From assembly GCA_943789375.1 (NCBI GenBank), contig CALSTX010000018.1:1-64000 (forward strand): a DNA stretch of 64,000 bases. Reading direction: 5' to 3'. The stretch comes from an uncultured Opitutales bacterium. Lineage in GTDB: Bacteria > Verrucomicrobiota > Verrucomicrobiia > Opitutales > Seribacteraceae. The first letter of the stretch is position 1; every line of letters begins with the position of its first letter. Made by a program: the position numbers and the translations under genes. Positions 19,259-27,143 of this stretch are shown one piece after another. Under the pieces are notes generated by a model, which saw only the letters and a program-made list of their open reading frames with translations, made no database searches and was not told where the DNA came from.

Positions 19259-20314
19259 ATGAAGGCTTTTTTCTGCATCGCCATTTTTCTGAACATTGTG
19301 GCAGTTGCGGATACCGGTACTAACCGCACTCCCTTGTGGTTGGCAAAGAACATGGTAAATGAGCCCATTCTCTTTACTGGAGAGGAAGGCAACCGAAGTG
19401 GCCGCCTCATCTTCACCCCAGACTCCATGCCTGTCCTAACCCGGGCAGATGGCTCTATTGTGTACGAAGCAGGGAAAGATTACACATGGGAAAAAGACAG
19501 CCGTACAATCAGGCTGACGGCTCATTCCAGAATTCCATCCAAGACACCGCTGGAGATGAGACCTGGGCCAGGCAAGCCAAGAAGCCTCGGCGGTGTCTTG
19601 CACAGTGAAGGCAGGTTTTTTCATGACCTGCAAACCCTAGTCAGTTATTCCCACAACCAATCGTGGCCAGATTTGGTCAATGCTCAAGGCACACTTCCCC
19701 GTTCGCTAAAGAAGCTCCGTTCGAATGAACCTTTTCAAGTGGTGACACTGGGAGACAGCATCACCGAGGGGTACAACGCTTCCGGGTTTACCAAGACTCA
19801 GGCTCCTAGAAATCAACCAGCCTATGCCGAAGGATTTGCCCGCTTGCTCGACGAAACCTTCCCTACACAGGTCACCTTGAGTAACTTTGGAGTGGCGGGT
19901 CGTACCGCCGGTTGGGGGTTAAAACAACTGGACCGGGTGATCGCAGAAAAGCCTGACCTGGTAATTATTGCTTTTGGGATGAACGACTCTGTTTCATCGG
20001 AACAATTTCAAAAAACAAACCTCGAAATCCTCACCCATTTGCAAAAAGAAATCCCTCAAGCGGATATGATCTTTGTTTCGGGGATGAACAATAATCCTGA
20101 CTGGAGAGATCCCACAAAAATTCCAGGGTTCCGTGAAGCTTTAAAAAGCATCACCCGCCCCAATGTAATCCTTGCCGATATAACCACGCCATGGGAAAAA
20201 TTATTAACCCGCAAAAACTTTGCCGATCTCAGCGGAAATAATGTCAATCACCCCAATGATTTTGGTCACCGCCTCTATGCTGAAGTGCTTTTTACAATTT
20301 TCGGGAAAACCTGA
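19259..20314 (+). CDS. Secreted SGNH/GDSL hydrolase
   Basis: A 351-residue protein with a signal peptide (about 1-19), a beta-rich N-terminal region (30-120) and a C-terminal SGNH hydrolase domain (150-350). All catalytic blocks are present: GDSITEGYNASG with the nucleophile Ser, GVAGRTAGWG with the block II Gly, FGMNDS with the block III Asn, and NHPNDFGHRLYAE with the Asp-His pair. The enzyme is likely an esterase, for example removing acetyl groups from polysaccharides, judging from the surrounding sugar-processing genes (inference). It starts three bases after the preceding stop, with GGGAG about ten bases upstream of the ATG, so it is the last gene of the 12475-20314 cluster and is followed by a terminator. 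Confidence 0.87.
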   Translation: MKAFFCIAIFLNIVAVADTGTNRTPLWLAKNMVNEPILFTGEEGNRSGRLIFTPDSMPVLTRADGSIVYEAGKDYTWEKDSRTIRLTAHSRIPSKTPLEMRPGPGKPRSLGGVLHSEGRFFHDLQTLVSYSHNQSWPDLVNAQGTLPRSLKKLRSNEPFQVVTLGDSITEGYNASGFTKTQAPRNQPAYAEGFARLLDETFPTQVTLSNFGVAGRTAGWGLKQLDRVIAEKPDLVIIAFGMNDSVSSEQFQKTNLEILTHLQKEIPQADMIFVSGMNNNPDWRDPTKIPGFREALKSITRPNVILADITTPWEKLLTRKNFADLSGNNVNHPNDFGHRLYAEVLFTIFGKT

Positions 20315-20424
20315 AGTCCTCTCGACACCTGAACAAAAGAACATTTCAGAGGTGATCAGAAAAAAATGGATTTTTTTCGAACGTTTTTCACTTTAGGTGC
20401 GTCTTATAAGTATTGGCGAAAGTC

Positions 20425-20486
20425 AGTTTGTTTCAGTTAGTTTGTTTTTAAAAGCCAAAAAACACCGCAGTAATGCGGTGTTTTTT
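20425..20486 (+). repeat. Repeated intergenic element, copy 2, ending in a terminator
   Basis: Second copy of the element at 11969-12030. The shared 5' part reads AGTTTGTTTCAGTTAGTTTG and is followed by a 13-base-pair stem with GTAA loop at 20457-20486 (AAAAAACACCGCA with TGCGGTGTTTTTT). Compared with copy 1 the stem has paired changes, so structure is kept while sequence varies. It lies 110 bases after the SGNH hydrolase gene. Confidence 0.75.
20457..20486. terminator. Intrinsic terminator after the 12.5-20.3 kb cluster
   Basis: Thirteen-base-pair perfect stem, GTAA loop and a T run of nine bases (20481-20489). Confidence 0.85.
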
Positions 20487-20548
20487 TTTATTTAATTGGA
20501 TTTAAAACAATCTCCCCGTTTTATAAAAAAGAATTCAATTTTAAAATA

Positions 20549-21388
20549 ATGAGAAACTTATTAATTATTTGGCTTTTTATTGTCATGTATCCTTTGTCAG
20601 CTAAGAACTTACAGAAACCACATCAGGTAATATTTTTACAGGCTGATCAGGATAATGCAGACTCAGCCGTTCTCCAGATACAACATGTGTTTGGTGAAAA
20701 ATCTGTTGAATCACCTGACCTCTACCCCCAAAACCACCTTGGGCATGAACATATAAGGATGGTGGAAGATAAAGAGACAGGAACCGCCTTTTCCTTTATC
20801 ATCCATAGAGATCTTGATGGTGATCGAGATAAGAAGTGGTCTTCAGGAAAAGAAAGGCAGAGAAACGAAATAAAAGGCTACCATGGATCTCCAGGTCCGA
20901 TGAGAGGAAAACGGATGGAAACTCAGCATATCAAATGGAATCTAAAGATTGATAAATCATTCCAAGTTACCAAGCAATTTTGTCACTTCTTTCAATTAAA
21001 GGCCGTTGGCTCCAAAAACATAGATAAACCAATTCTCACTCTGTCAGGAGTAAACAACAAAGGAGACCCACAACTTCAATTACAGTGGTGGTCTGTACAA
21101 GATTCGGGAAAAGTCTTTTTAACAGATTGGGAGAGTTCTAAAGACCAATGGTTACAGTGTGCTTGTATAGTTCATTATTCCAAGAATGGATTCATTACTT
21201 TCTCTGTTCGTTCCGTGGATGGTAAAATCAATCAGCAAAAAGAATTGAGAAATCTTGAAACTTGGCGGGATGGTTTTGAATTTGTTCGCCCGAAATGGGG
21301 GATCTATCGAAGCTTAGCCAAGGAAAAAGATAAACTAAACCCTCAAGATCAAATTTGGTTAAACAATTTCTCGATCCACAAATTTTAG
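20549..21388 (+). CDS. Putative secreted polysaccharide lyase-like protein
   Basis: A 279-residue protein with a signal peptide (about 1-18). The string SGKERQRNEIKGYHGSPGPM resembles the catalytic-face strand (RQRxEIK) of concanavalin-like polysaccharide lyases of the heparin lyase I type, and the later segments FCHFFQLKAVG, LTLSGVNN and LQLQWWS fit the jelly-roll core. Length is right for a single lyase domain. I cannot assign a family or substrate with certainty; a non-catalytic LamG-type protein is the alternative. It is preceded by a terminator and an AT-rich region, and followed by about 240 bases without a gene, so it is probably transcribed alone. Its codon use is more AT-rich than its neighbours, which would fit recent transfer. 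Confidence 0.5.
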   Translation: MRNLLIIWLFIVMYPLSAKNLQKPHQVIFLQADQDNADSAVLQIQHVFGEKSVESPDLYPQNHLGHEHIRMVEDKETGTAFSFIIHRDLDGDRDKKWSSGKERQRNEIKGYHGSPGPMRGKRMETQHIKWNLKIDKSFQVTKQFCHFFQLKAVGSKNIDKPILTLSGVNNKGDPQLQLQWWSVQDSGKVFLTDWESSKDQWLQCACIVHYSKNGFITFSVRSVDGKINQQKELRNLETWRDGFEFVRPKWGIYRSLAKEKDKLNPQDQIWLNNFSIHKF

Positions 21389-21629
21389 TCACCCATCTGT
21401 GACCCTAAGCTTGCCCTGATCAGCATACCATTCAATTATGTTTTAGTATGAACATCCAAATCACCCAAAAAAAATATACCCCGTTCAACCCTCGGGTAAT
21501 ACCGATATGACTGTTCACCACCACCCTATCTATAAGAGAACGCAAGCGAGGTGGAAGGGTAAGTTTACCTGCTAATGTCTTCCAGGATGCAAGTAACGAA
21601 GAAATTGGACAGAAGCGGGCAAACTGTAG

Positions 21630-22610
21630 ATGAATAAACCACGTATTGCTGTAACTATGGGTGATCCCGCTGGAATCGGGCCAGAAATTTGCCTTGATCT
21701 CCTTGCCTATGCTTCTAAGAACGAAATCTACACGCCCATCATTTTTGGAGACACAGAAGTGCTGAAACTTTGTGCCCAGAAAACCGGTAAAACTTCTGAT
21801 TTCAAAACAATCAATAAAGAAAACCTAGGGTCATGTGATACCCCGGCTGTTCTTGACTTCGGGTTCATGGATCCAGGAATCTTACAACCTGGCACTGCAA
21901 ATGGAATGACAGGGAAAGCAACTTTTGGTTACATCCAAGAAGCTATGGATGCCTCTCTTGCAAAACAGGTCCATGCTGTCACCACCTGCCCGGCAAACAA
22001 GGAGGCACTCAAACAAGCAGGTGTACCCCACCCCGGTCACACCGAGATATTTGCCGAATATACCAATACTGAAAAATATTGTATGGCCTTCATTTCGGAT
22101 GAGATCAGTTGTAGCCTTGTAAATGTACACATTGGATATTCCGAGGTACCTGAATATTTGAGTGAGAATAAAATTTATGAAGTCATATCCCTGACACGGA
22201 ACACTCATCAAAACCTCCTTGGCAGAGAACCTCGAATCGCGGTCTGCGGACTCAATCCCCACGCTGGTGAAAATGGGCTTTTTGGAAATGGAGAAGAATC
22301 CAAGATTATTCAACCTGCGATCGATAGAGCGAGAGCGGATGGTGGAAATATTTCAGGTCCATTACCACCGGACACTGCGTTTACTCCAGCCAACCGGACA
22401 AAGACTGATGCTTACATCTGTATGTACCATGATCAAGCCTTGATCCCGGTAAAAGCACTGGCTTTTGATTCAGCGGTAAACATCACCCTTGGGCTTCCCC
22501 TCGTACGGACATCTGTCGATCATGGTACGGCCCTTGATATTGCATGGAAGGGGGTCGCCAACCCAAGTAGCCTGAAGCACGCTGTGAAACTTGCCGCCCG
22601 ATTAGCCTGA
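21630..22610 (+). CDS. pdxA: 4-hydroxythreonine-4-phosphate dehydrogenase
   Basis: A 326-residue cytosolic enzyme of the DXP-dependent pyridoxal phosphate pathway, which oxidises 4-phosphohydroxy-L-threonine with NAD(P); decarboxylation then gives the substrate of PdxJ. Characteristic motifs: AVTMGDPAGIGPEI at the N-terminus, HPGHTEIFAEYT (metal-binding His), GLNPHAGENGLFG, MYHDQALIPVKAL and LPLVRTSVDHGTALDIA. Length is normal for the family. It stands alone: no other vitamin B6 gene is nearby, and the 240-base upstream region shows no operon partner. Some PdxA-like enzymes in sugar-acid gene clusters act on other phosphorylated substrates, so a PdxA2-type role is a possible alternative. Confidence 0.9.
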   Translation: MNKPRIAVTMGDPAGIGPEICLDLLAYASKNEIYTPIIFGDTEVLKLCAQKTGKTSDFKTINKENLGSCDTPAVLDFGFMDPGILQPGTANGMTGKATFGYIQEAMDASLAKQVHAVTTCPANKEALKQAGVPHPGHTEIFAEYTNTEKYCMAFISDEISCSLVNVHIGYSEVPEYLSENKIYEVISLTRNTHQNLLGREPRIAVCGLNPHAGENGLFGNGEESKIIQPAIDRARADGGNISGPLPPDTAFTPANRTKTDAYICMYHDQALIPVKALAFDSAVNITLGLPLVRTSVDHGTALDIAWKGVANPSSLKHAVKLAARLA

Positions 22611-22674
22611 CATCTCAGATGGTTACTAATCTCGTTGAAATACGTTTGTACACCAGTAGCGTACGCAAATAAAG

Positions 22675-23436
22675 ATGAGATCAGCACCTCTTCTCTTTCA
22701 ATCCATTTTCTTTTCCTTTTTTTTCCTCCAGAGTTTGGGGGAAATAGGAATTTCGAAAGAAAAAGAACGAAATGTTTCCTCCAAAATCAAACTTTGGGGC
22801 GGCTCTATTTTTTATAAAAATGGGCATGTCTCAGAAATTCACTTACACGATACAAAGCGAGCTAAAGGACAGCTTTCCATTCTGCACCACTTCCCGGCCT
22901 TAACCGACCTGTCGTTAGAAAATACAAAGCTGAATGACAAAGATTTGGAGACCATCACTGCCTTGCCTAACCTGAAGTGGCTCAACCTGTATCGAAGCAA
23001 TATTAATGACGAGGGTGCCCGAATACTCTCTTCGTCAGAGAGCATTTGCTTTCTTCCAGTGGGGCAAACCAAAATAACCGATCATAGCCTCGCCCATTTT
23101 TCTAAAATGAAACAGTTGGCTTATCTTGGACTGCGGGCAAACCCAATTACCGATAAATCAGCCAAATATTTAGCTACGCTTAAAAAGCTGGAAAGTCTGT
23201 ACCTCGGTGAAACTGAAGTATCAGACCTAACCGTTCAAAAAATATCCACCCTTCCCAACCTCCAGACATTATGGTTACATGACCTTGAAATAACCGACCA
23301 TTCAATCCCCTACCTTGCAAGGATTCAGTCCCTCACAAAACTCCATATCTATGCAACCAGAATTACCGACAAGGGGGCTTCGAGACTGCAGAATCTCCTA
23401 CCTGAATGCCGGGTGATTCATGAAATATTCCCCTAA
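22675..23436 (+). CDS. Secreted leucine-rich-repeat protein
   Basis: A 253-residue protein with a phenylalanine-rich signal peptide (about 1-25) and six or more leucine-rich repeats between residues 70 and 245, each about 24 residues with the pattern LxxLxxLxLxxTxITDxxxxxL (examples LTDLSLENTKLNDKDLETI and LESLYLGETEVSDLTVQKI). These are the ribonuclease-inhibitor-like or internalin-like repeats common in PVC genomes, and are probably protein-binding; the partner is unknown. The gene ends only eight bases from the stop of a convergent sulfatase gene, leaving no room for a separate terminator. Confidence 0.8.
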   Translation: MRSAPLLFQSIFFSFFFLQSLGEIGISKEKERNVSSKIKLWGGSIFYKNGHVSEIHLHDTKRAKGQLSILHHFPALTDLSLENTKLNDKDLETITALPNLKWLNLYRSNINDEGARILSSSESICFLPVGQTKITDHSLAHFSKMKQLAYLGLRANPITDKSAKYLATLKKLESLYLGETEVSDLTVQKISTLPNLQTLWLHDLEITDHSIPYLARIQSLTKLHIYATRITDKGASRLQNLLPECRVIHEIFP

Positions 23437-23444
23437 TAGAGGGC

Positions 23445-24884
23445 CTACTTCCCTTCCTTCCACCATTTTTTCATAAGAGAGATATTTTTTTTGATCTCAT
23501 CAAAACGCTCGGATCTGCCTGATTTTATCATCCCCTGCAAATAAACTTTCATGTCGCTATCGTACATTTCTTCCGACTCGACGGTTTGGCCCTGGTCTCC
23601 ACTTTGCTGAATCCATTTGTCAAGAGACTGCCTCATCTCACCCAAGGTCTTTTGATACTTTGGATTATCAACCAAATTGTTCAGTTCCCAAGGATCCTTT
23701 TTTAAATCGTAAAGTTCTTCCTCCGAACGGGTCAGTGCTAAAAGTAACTTCTCCTGTAATTCAGAAAGCTTACCCTGTTTTCCCCACTCGCGAATTGCAA
23801 TGTAAGTTCCCTTATTATCCTTGTAGGCACAAGGTTGTAAGTGTGGACGATCTGGATAACCGTTTCGAATATATTTATACCCCCTAGTACGAACGGCCCG
23901 AATCTGGTCATAAGTTTCATCGCATCGGTCACGAGCACTAATGGCATAGGTACGGGCTTTAAAATTTGGCCCGAAAAGAGATTGGCTTTCCATATACTTT
24001 GGAACTTCAATTCCTGCGAAATAAAGAGAGGTCGCGGCTAGATCAATATGAAGAACCGGATCCTGCCTCACAGCCCCTCCCTTCACGCGTCCAGGCCCGT
24101 GAACAAAAAATGGGATCATCATACCCTCATCATAACAAAATTGTTTTCCACGGGCATGACTGACTCCATGGTCAGTAATAAAGAAAATGACTGTATTTTC
24201 ATACTCTCCTTCTTTCTTTAAGCGATCAATAATCTGCCCAACTTGCTGATCCATGAGGGTAAAAGTATCCAAGTAAGCTGCCCAATCCTCTAGAACTACA
24301 GGGTGACGAGGATAGTAAGGGGGCAGTTTCACATCAGAAGCGGTGACATGGGGGATTGTTTTGGATTTCCTTGCCTGCTTTCGGGCTTTGCCTCCACTGA
24401 GACAGATTTTAGCAAAAAACGGCTGGCCTTTCTTACGGCCCGACCAATCTCGTGCATCAAATATCGATGAATCCCAAACAAAATTATAATCCGACTTACC
24501 CCCTAGTGCTGTATAATACCCAGCTTTTTTAAAAAATTCGGGTATAAGTTTTACATGATCCGGTTTTTGAATTTTTTCCACTCCCCTGCCACTTCGGTGA
24601 TGGTGAGCACCTATACTAGTCTGAAACATACCTGTGATTAAAGCAGATCGCGCAGTCGAACATACCGGAGCGGTAACCGAAGCGTTGGTAAAAACAACCC
24701 CCTGGTTTGCCAACGCATCTATTACCGGGGTGCGTACTAACTTTTCTCCATTGAAACCATAATGTTTGGATTGGTCCTCAACTACCAGCCAAAGGATATT
24801 CGGCCGAACAGGCATTGATTCTGAGTGTAATAGGCAAGGTCCAAAGATAACAAGTGATAGAGTAAAAAGGGTAATGATTTTCAT
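23445..24884 (-). CDS. Secreted S1-family sulfatase, non-canonical formylglycine motif
   Basis: A 479-residue arylsulfatase-like protein with a signal peptide. The metal site is seen in NILWLVVEDQSKHYG (with a Glu-Asp pair instead of Asp-Asp) and VIFFITDHGVSHARGKQFCYDEG, and the C-terminus has the usual EELYDLKKDPWELNNL. The active-site segment is APVCSTARSALITGMFQ, close to the heparan N-sulfatase-like group that includes many planctomycete enzymes. The formylglycine signature is C-x-[P/A]-x-R, but here the third position is Thr, so maturation may be altered. The gene starts with an ATGA overlap with the HAD gene (24884-24881), making it the third gene of a sulfatase-HAD-sulfatase operon. 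Confidence 0.88.
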   Translation of the reverse strand: MKIITLFTLSLVIFGPCLLHSESMPVRPNILWLVVEDQSKHYGFNGEKLVRTPVIDALANQGVVFTNASVTAPVCSTARSALITGMFQTSIGAHHHRSGRGVEKIQKPDHVKLIPEFFKKAGYYTALGGKSDYNFVWDSSIFDARDWSGRKKGQPFFAKICLSGGKARKQARKSKTIPHVTASDVKLPPYYPRHPVVLEDWAAYLDTFTLMDQQVGQIIDRLKKEGEYENTVIFFITDHGVSHARGKQFCYDEGMMIPFFVHGPGRVKGGAVRQDPVLHIDLAATSLYFAGIEVPKYMESQSLFGPNFKARTYAISARDRCDETYDQIRAVRTRGYKYIRNGYPDRPHLQPCAYKDNKGTYIAIREWGKQGKLSELQEKLLLALTRSEEELYDLKKDPWELNNLVDNPKYQKTLGEMRQSLDKWIQQSGDQGQTVESEEMYDSDMKVYLQGMIKSGRSERFDEIKKNISLMKKWWKEGK

Positions 24885-25585
24885 AAAATTATAGGGTTAC
24901 CGGGAGGGTAAGACTGAAACAAGTAAATGAGGTCAGTAATTGAAATTTTTTCCAGGGAAGAAACACACCAATCAGCCGCACTTAAAGACTCCGCACCATG
25001 CATGGCAGATACGCCAAGCACTCGTAAACCAGCACCCTTGGCAGACCTGACACCATTGGGGGAATCCTCAATCGCCAGACAATTTTCGGAAGACAAGCCC
25101 AACCCATCCACTGCATTTTGATAGGTCGAGGGATCTGGCTTGGGCCGTTCGACATCACTTGAGGTGACAATCGTATGGAATAGTTTGGGAAGCCGTCCCT
25201 CAGCGAGTGCTTCAAACGCGGCATCCACATCCGACCTTCTCGAACCAGTCGCAAGGGCAATAGGAAAACGGCTGGCGGTGGATTCCACTAAGTCCATCGC
25301 ACCCGGCATTGCCTTTGCTTCAGTGCTCACCAATTGCCTGTACGCATCTGCTTTTTTTCTAGACCACTGCTGTAATAATACTTCGTCATAATCAATCCCA
25401 GATAATTCAGCCATTCTTCCCATCGCAAACCGTTCATCGGCCCCAGTGCATTTTTCAACAAAAGTGTCATAGCTTACCGCAAGCTGAGAACCCATGGCAT
25501 GACAAATTGCTCGGTAGTGGGTATATTCACTTTCGATGATCACCCCATCCATATCAAAGATCACTCCCTTAAGAACAGCGGTCAT
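24881..25585 (-). CDS. HAD-family phosphatase / beta-phosphoglucomutase-like
   Basis: A 234-residue cytosolic HAD hydrolase, subfamily IA. Motif I is GVIFDMDGVIIESE with the nucleophile and acid/base aspartates, motif II lies in ALATGSRRSDVDAAF, motif III is the Lys in ERPKPDPSTYQNA, and motif IV is AIEDSPNGVRSAKGAG. An alpha-helical cap lies between residues 20 and 85. It would dephosphorylate or isomerise a sugar phosphate, but the substrate is not readable from sequence. It overlaps the upstream sulfatase by one base (TAATG at 25587-25583) and the downstream sulfatase by four, so all three are made from one message. A cytosolic phosphatase embedded between two secreted sulfatases suggests processing of the released sugar after uptake (inference). 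Confidence 0.88.
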   Translation of the reverse strand: MTAVLKGVIFDMDGVIIESEYTHYRAICHAMGSQLAVSYDTFVEKCTGADERFAMGRMAELSGIDYDEVLLQQWSRKKADAYRQLVSTEAKAMPGAMDLVESTASRFPIALATGSRRSDVDAAFEALAEGRLPKLFHTIVTSSDVERPKPDPSTYQNAVDGLGLSSENCLAIEDSPNGVRSAKGAGLRVLGVSAMHGAESLSAADWCVSSLEKISITDLIYLFQSYPPGNPIIL

Positions 25586-27003
25586 TACTTTCTTTTACGC
25601 TTTTGAACCAAACTCAGAAAAGCTTGTTCTGTTACCATTGGATCAGAGTCCCCCATAACTTGAAGCTGTTGGTGTAAACTTTTTTTCAGTCTCACCAATA
25701 CTTTTTTATACTTTGGGTTATCAGATAGATTTTTCAATTCATAGGGATCTTCTTGTAGATCGTACAATTCATACTCTGGTCGATGGTTTAATTTATGAAT
25801 AAAGGACTTCGCGGAATGATCATTCCTTCCTTTCAATACCCAAGAGGCAGCCGGTGTAAGATCTTTTTTGACCGCCCCACTCTGCTTTAGCTCCAAGGCT
25901 TGCGTCAGGGTTACATTCGATGTGATCGATGAATAATTTGGGTTATAGATTAAAGCATATCTCTTATCCCGGATAGAGCGGATGGGATACACCCGATCCC
26001 GATTATTACTAATGCGGCAATTTGTAAAGGCACCCAGCACATTGTCATGAATTGGTTCACCATTTCCCTGAAACAAGTGAAGGAAGCTCTTTCCATCACA
26101 GTCACCTTTTTTAAGTTTACCACCTAACCCATCGACTAAGGTTGGGGTAATGTCTGCAGTCGTTACCAATTCACTCACAACAGACCCAGGTTTGGAGCAT
26201 CCGGGCCAGTGGGCAACAAATCCAGTATGGAGGCCGTTATCGTAACAGGTCCACTTAGCAAAAGGTAGCTGTGTTCCTTGTTCGCTACAGACCATAAAAA
26301 TAGTGTCATCCCAAAGATTTCGCTTTTCTAGTTCCGATCGCATCATCCCCACCAGGCTATCAAAATTAGAAATCTCAGCATAGTATTTGACCATAACTTC
26401 CCGCAATTCTGGTGTATCTACCCAGTATGGAGGTACCTGAATTTTTAGAGGATCGTAAAGCGAGGGGTTTCCAGTGGTAAATGGGGCATGAGAATCGTGA
26501 GATCCGATAAAAAGGCAGAAGGGTTCCTTAGCTGTAAGGCAGTCGTCGAAAAACTTTTGAGATTTGGAAAGAAGCTGCGGGTTCGCATCTTCCTGCTTGC
26601 TCACATCTCCAAGCCTTTCAAAAGGATAGGATTCCTTTGGCCCCACATGGGACTTCCCTAATAAAGCAACCCTGTACCCCAAAGGCTTTAGATAATGAAT
26701 AATACTTTTGGTACCTGGAACTGATTTGGAGTGATTGGGCAGAGTACCGGTTCGCCAGGGAGAACGGCCACTGTAGAGTTCCTGGCGGAAAGGTGCACAC
26801 ATCGCAACCGTGCAATAAGACCGATCAAAACGAGCCCCATCTTTAGCGAGGCGGTCAATGTTTGGGGTTTTACAATCTTTTCCTCCATACGCTCCCCAGG
26901 TGTCACGGCCCATATCGTCAGCAAGGATAAAGACTACATTGAGCTTGGCATCCACTGAGATAGAAAAAATCAAAAATGCGAAAAAAGGAAAAGTGTAGAT
27001 CAT
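25585..27003 (-). CDS. Secreted S1-family sulfatase
   Basis: A 472-residue secreted sulfatase, first gene of the sulfatase-HAD-sulfatase operon. After the signal peptide, LNVVFILADDMGRDTWGAYGG holds the metal-binding aspartates. The active-site segment TVAMCAPFRQELYSGRSPWRTG contains C-A-P-F-R, matching the formylglycine consensus, so the enzyme should be matured by a formylglycine-generating enzyme. Further motifs are LGKSHVGPKES, PFCLFIGSHDSHAPF, TIFMVCSEQGTQLPFAKWTCYDNG and YELYDLQEDPYELKNLSDNP. It probably desulfates an extracellular glycan; the substrate cannot be read from sequence. The upstream 140 bases separate it from the 861-residue protein gene on the same strand. Confidence 0.9.
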   Translation of the reverse strand: MIYTFPFFAFLIFSISVDAKLNVVFILADDMGRDTWGAYGGKDCKTPNIDRLAKDGARFDRSYCTVAMCAPFRQELYSGRSPWRTGTLPNHSKSVPGTKSIIHYLKPLGYRVALLGKSHVGPKESYPFERLGDVSKQEDANPQLLSKSQKFFDDCLTAKEPFCLFIGSHDSHAPFTTGNPSLYDPLKIQVPPYWVDTPELREVMVKYYAEISNFDSLVGMMRSELEKRNLWDDTIFMVCSEQGTQLPFAKWTCYDNGLHTGFVAHWPGCSKPGSVVSELVTTADITPTLVDGLGGKLKKGDCDGKSFLHLFQGNGEPIHDNVLGAFTNCRISNNRDRVYPIRSIRDKRYALIYNPNYSSITSNVTLTQALELKQSGAVKKDLTPAASWVLKGRNDHSAKSFIHKLNHRPEYELYDLQEDPYELKNLSDNPKYKKVLVRLKKSLHQQLQVMGDSDPMVTEQAFLSLVQKRKRK

Positions 27004-27143
27004 CGGCCTTCACTCTGGAAGACATCCAAGATCTCCTTCAAGCCTATTCGGGTAAGAAAACAAAATTTATGTAGAGGGAAATGAAGGTGAAATCAAAACA
27101 ACTCATCTTTTCTCTCCTGGGAAAAGGTACACCTTTGAGGAAA

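Noticed and set aside
21389-21629. Possible riboswitch upstream of pdxA
   Set aside because: No conserved riboswitch core or terminator hairpin that I can identify.
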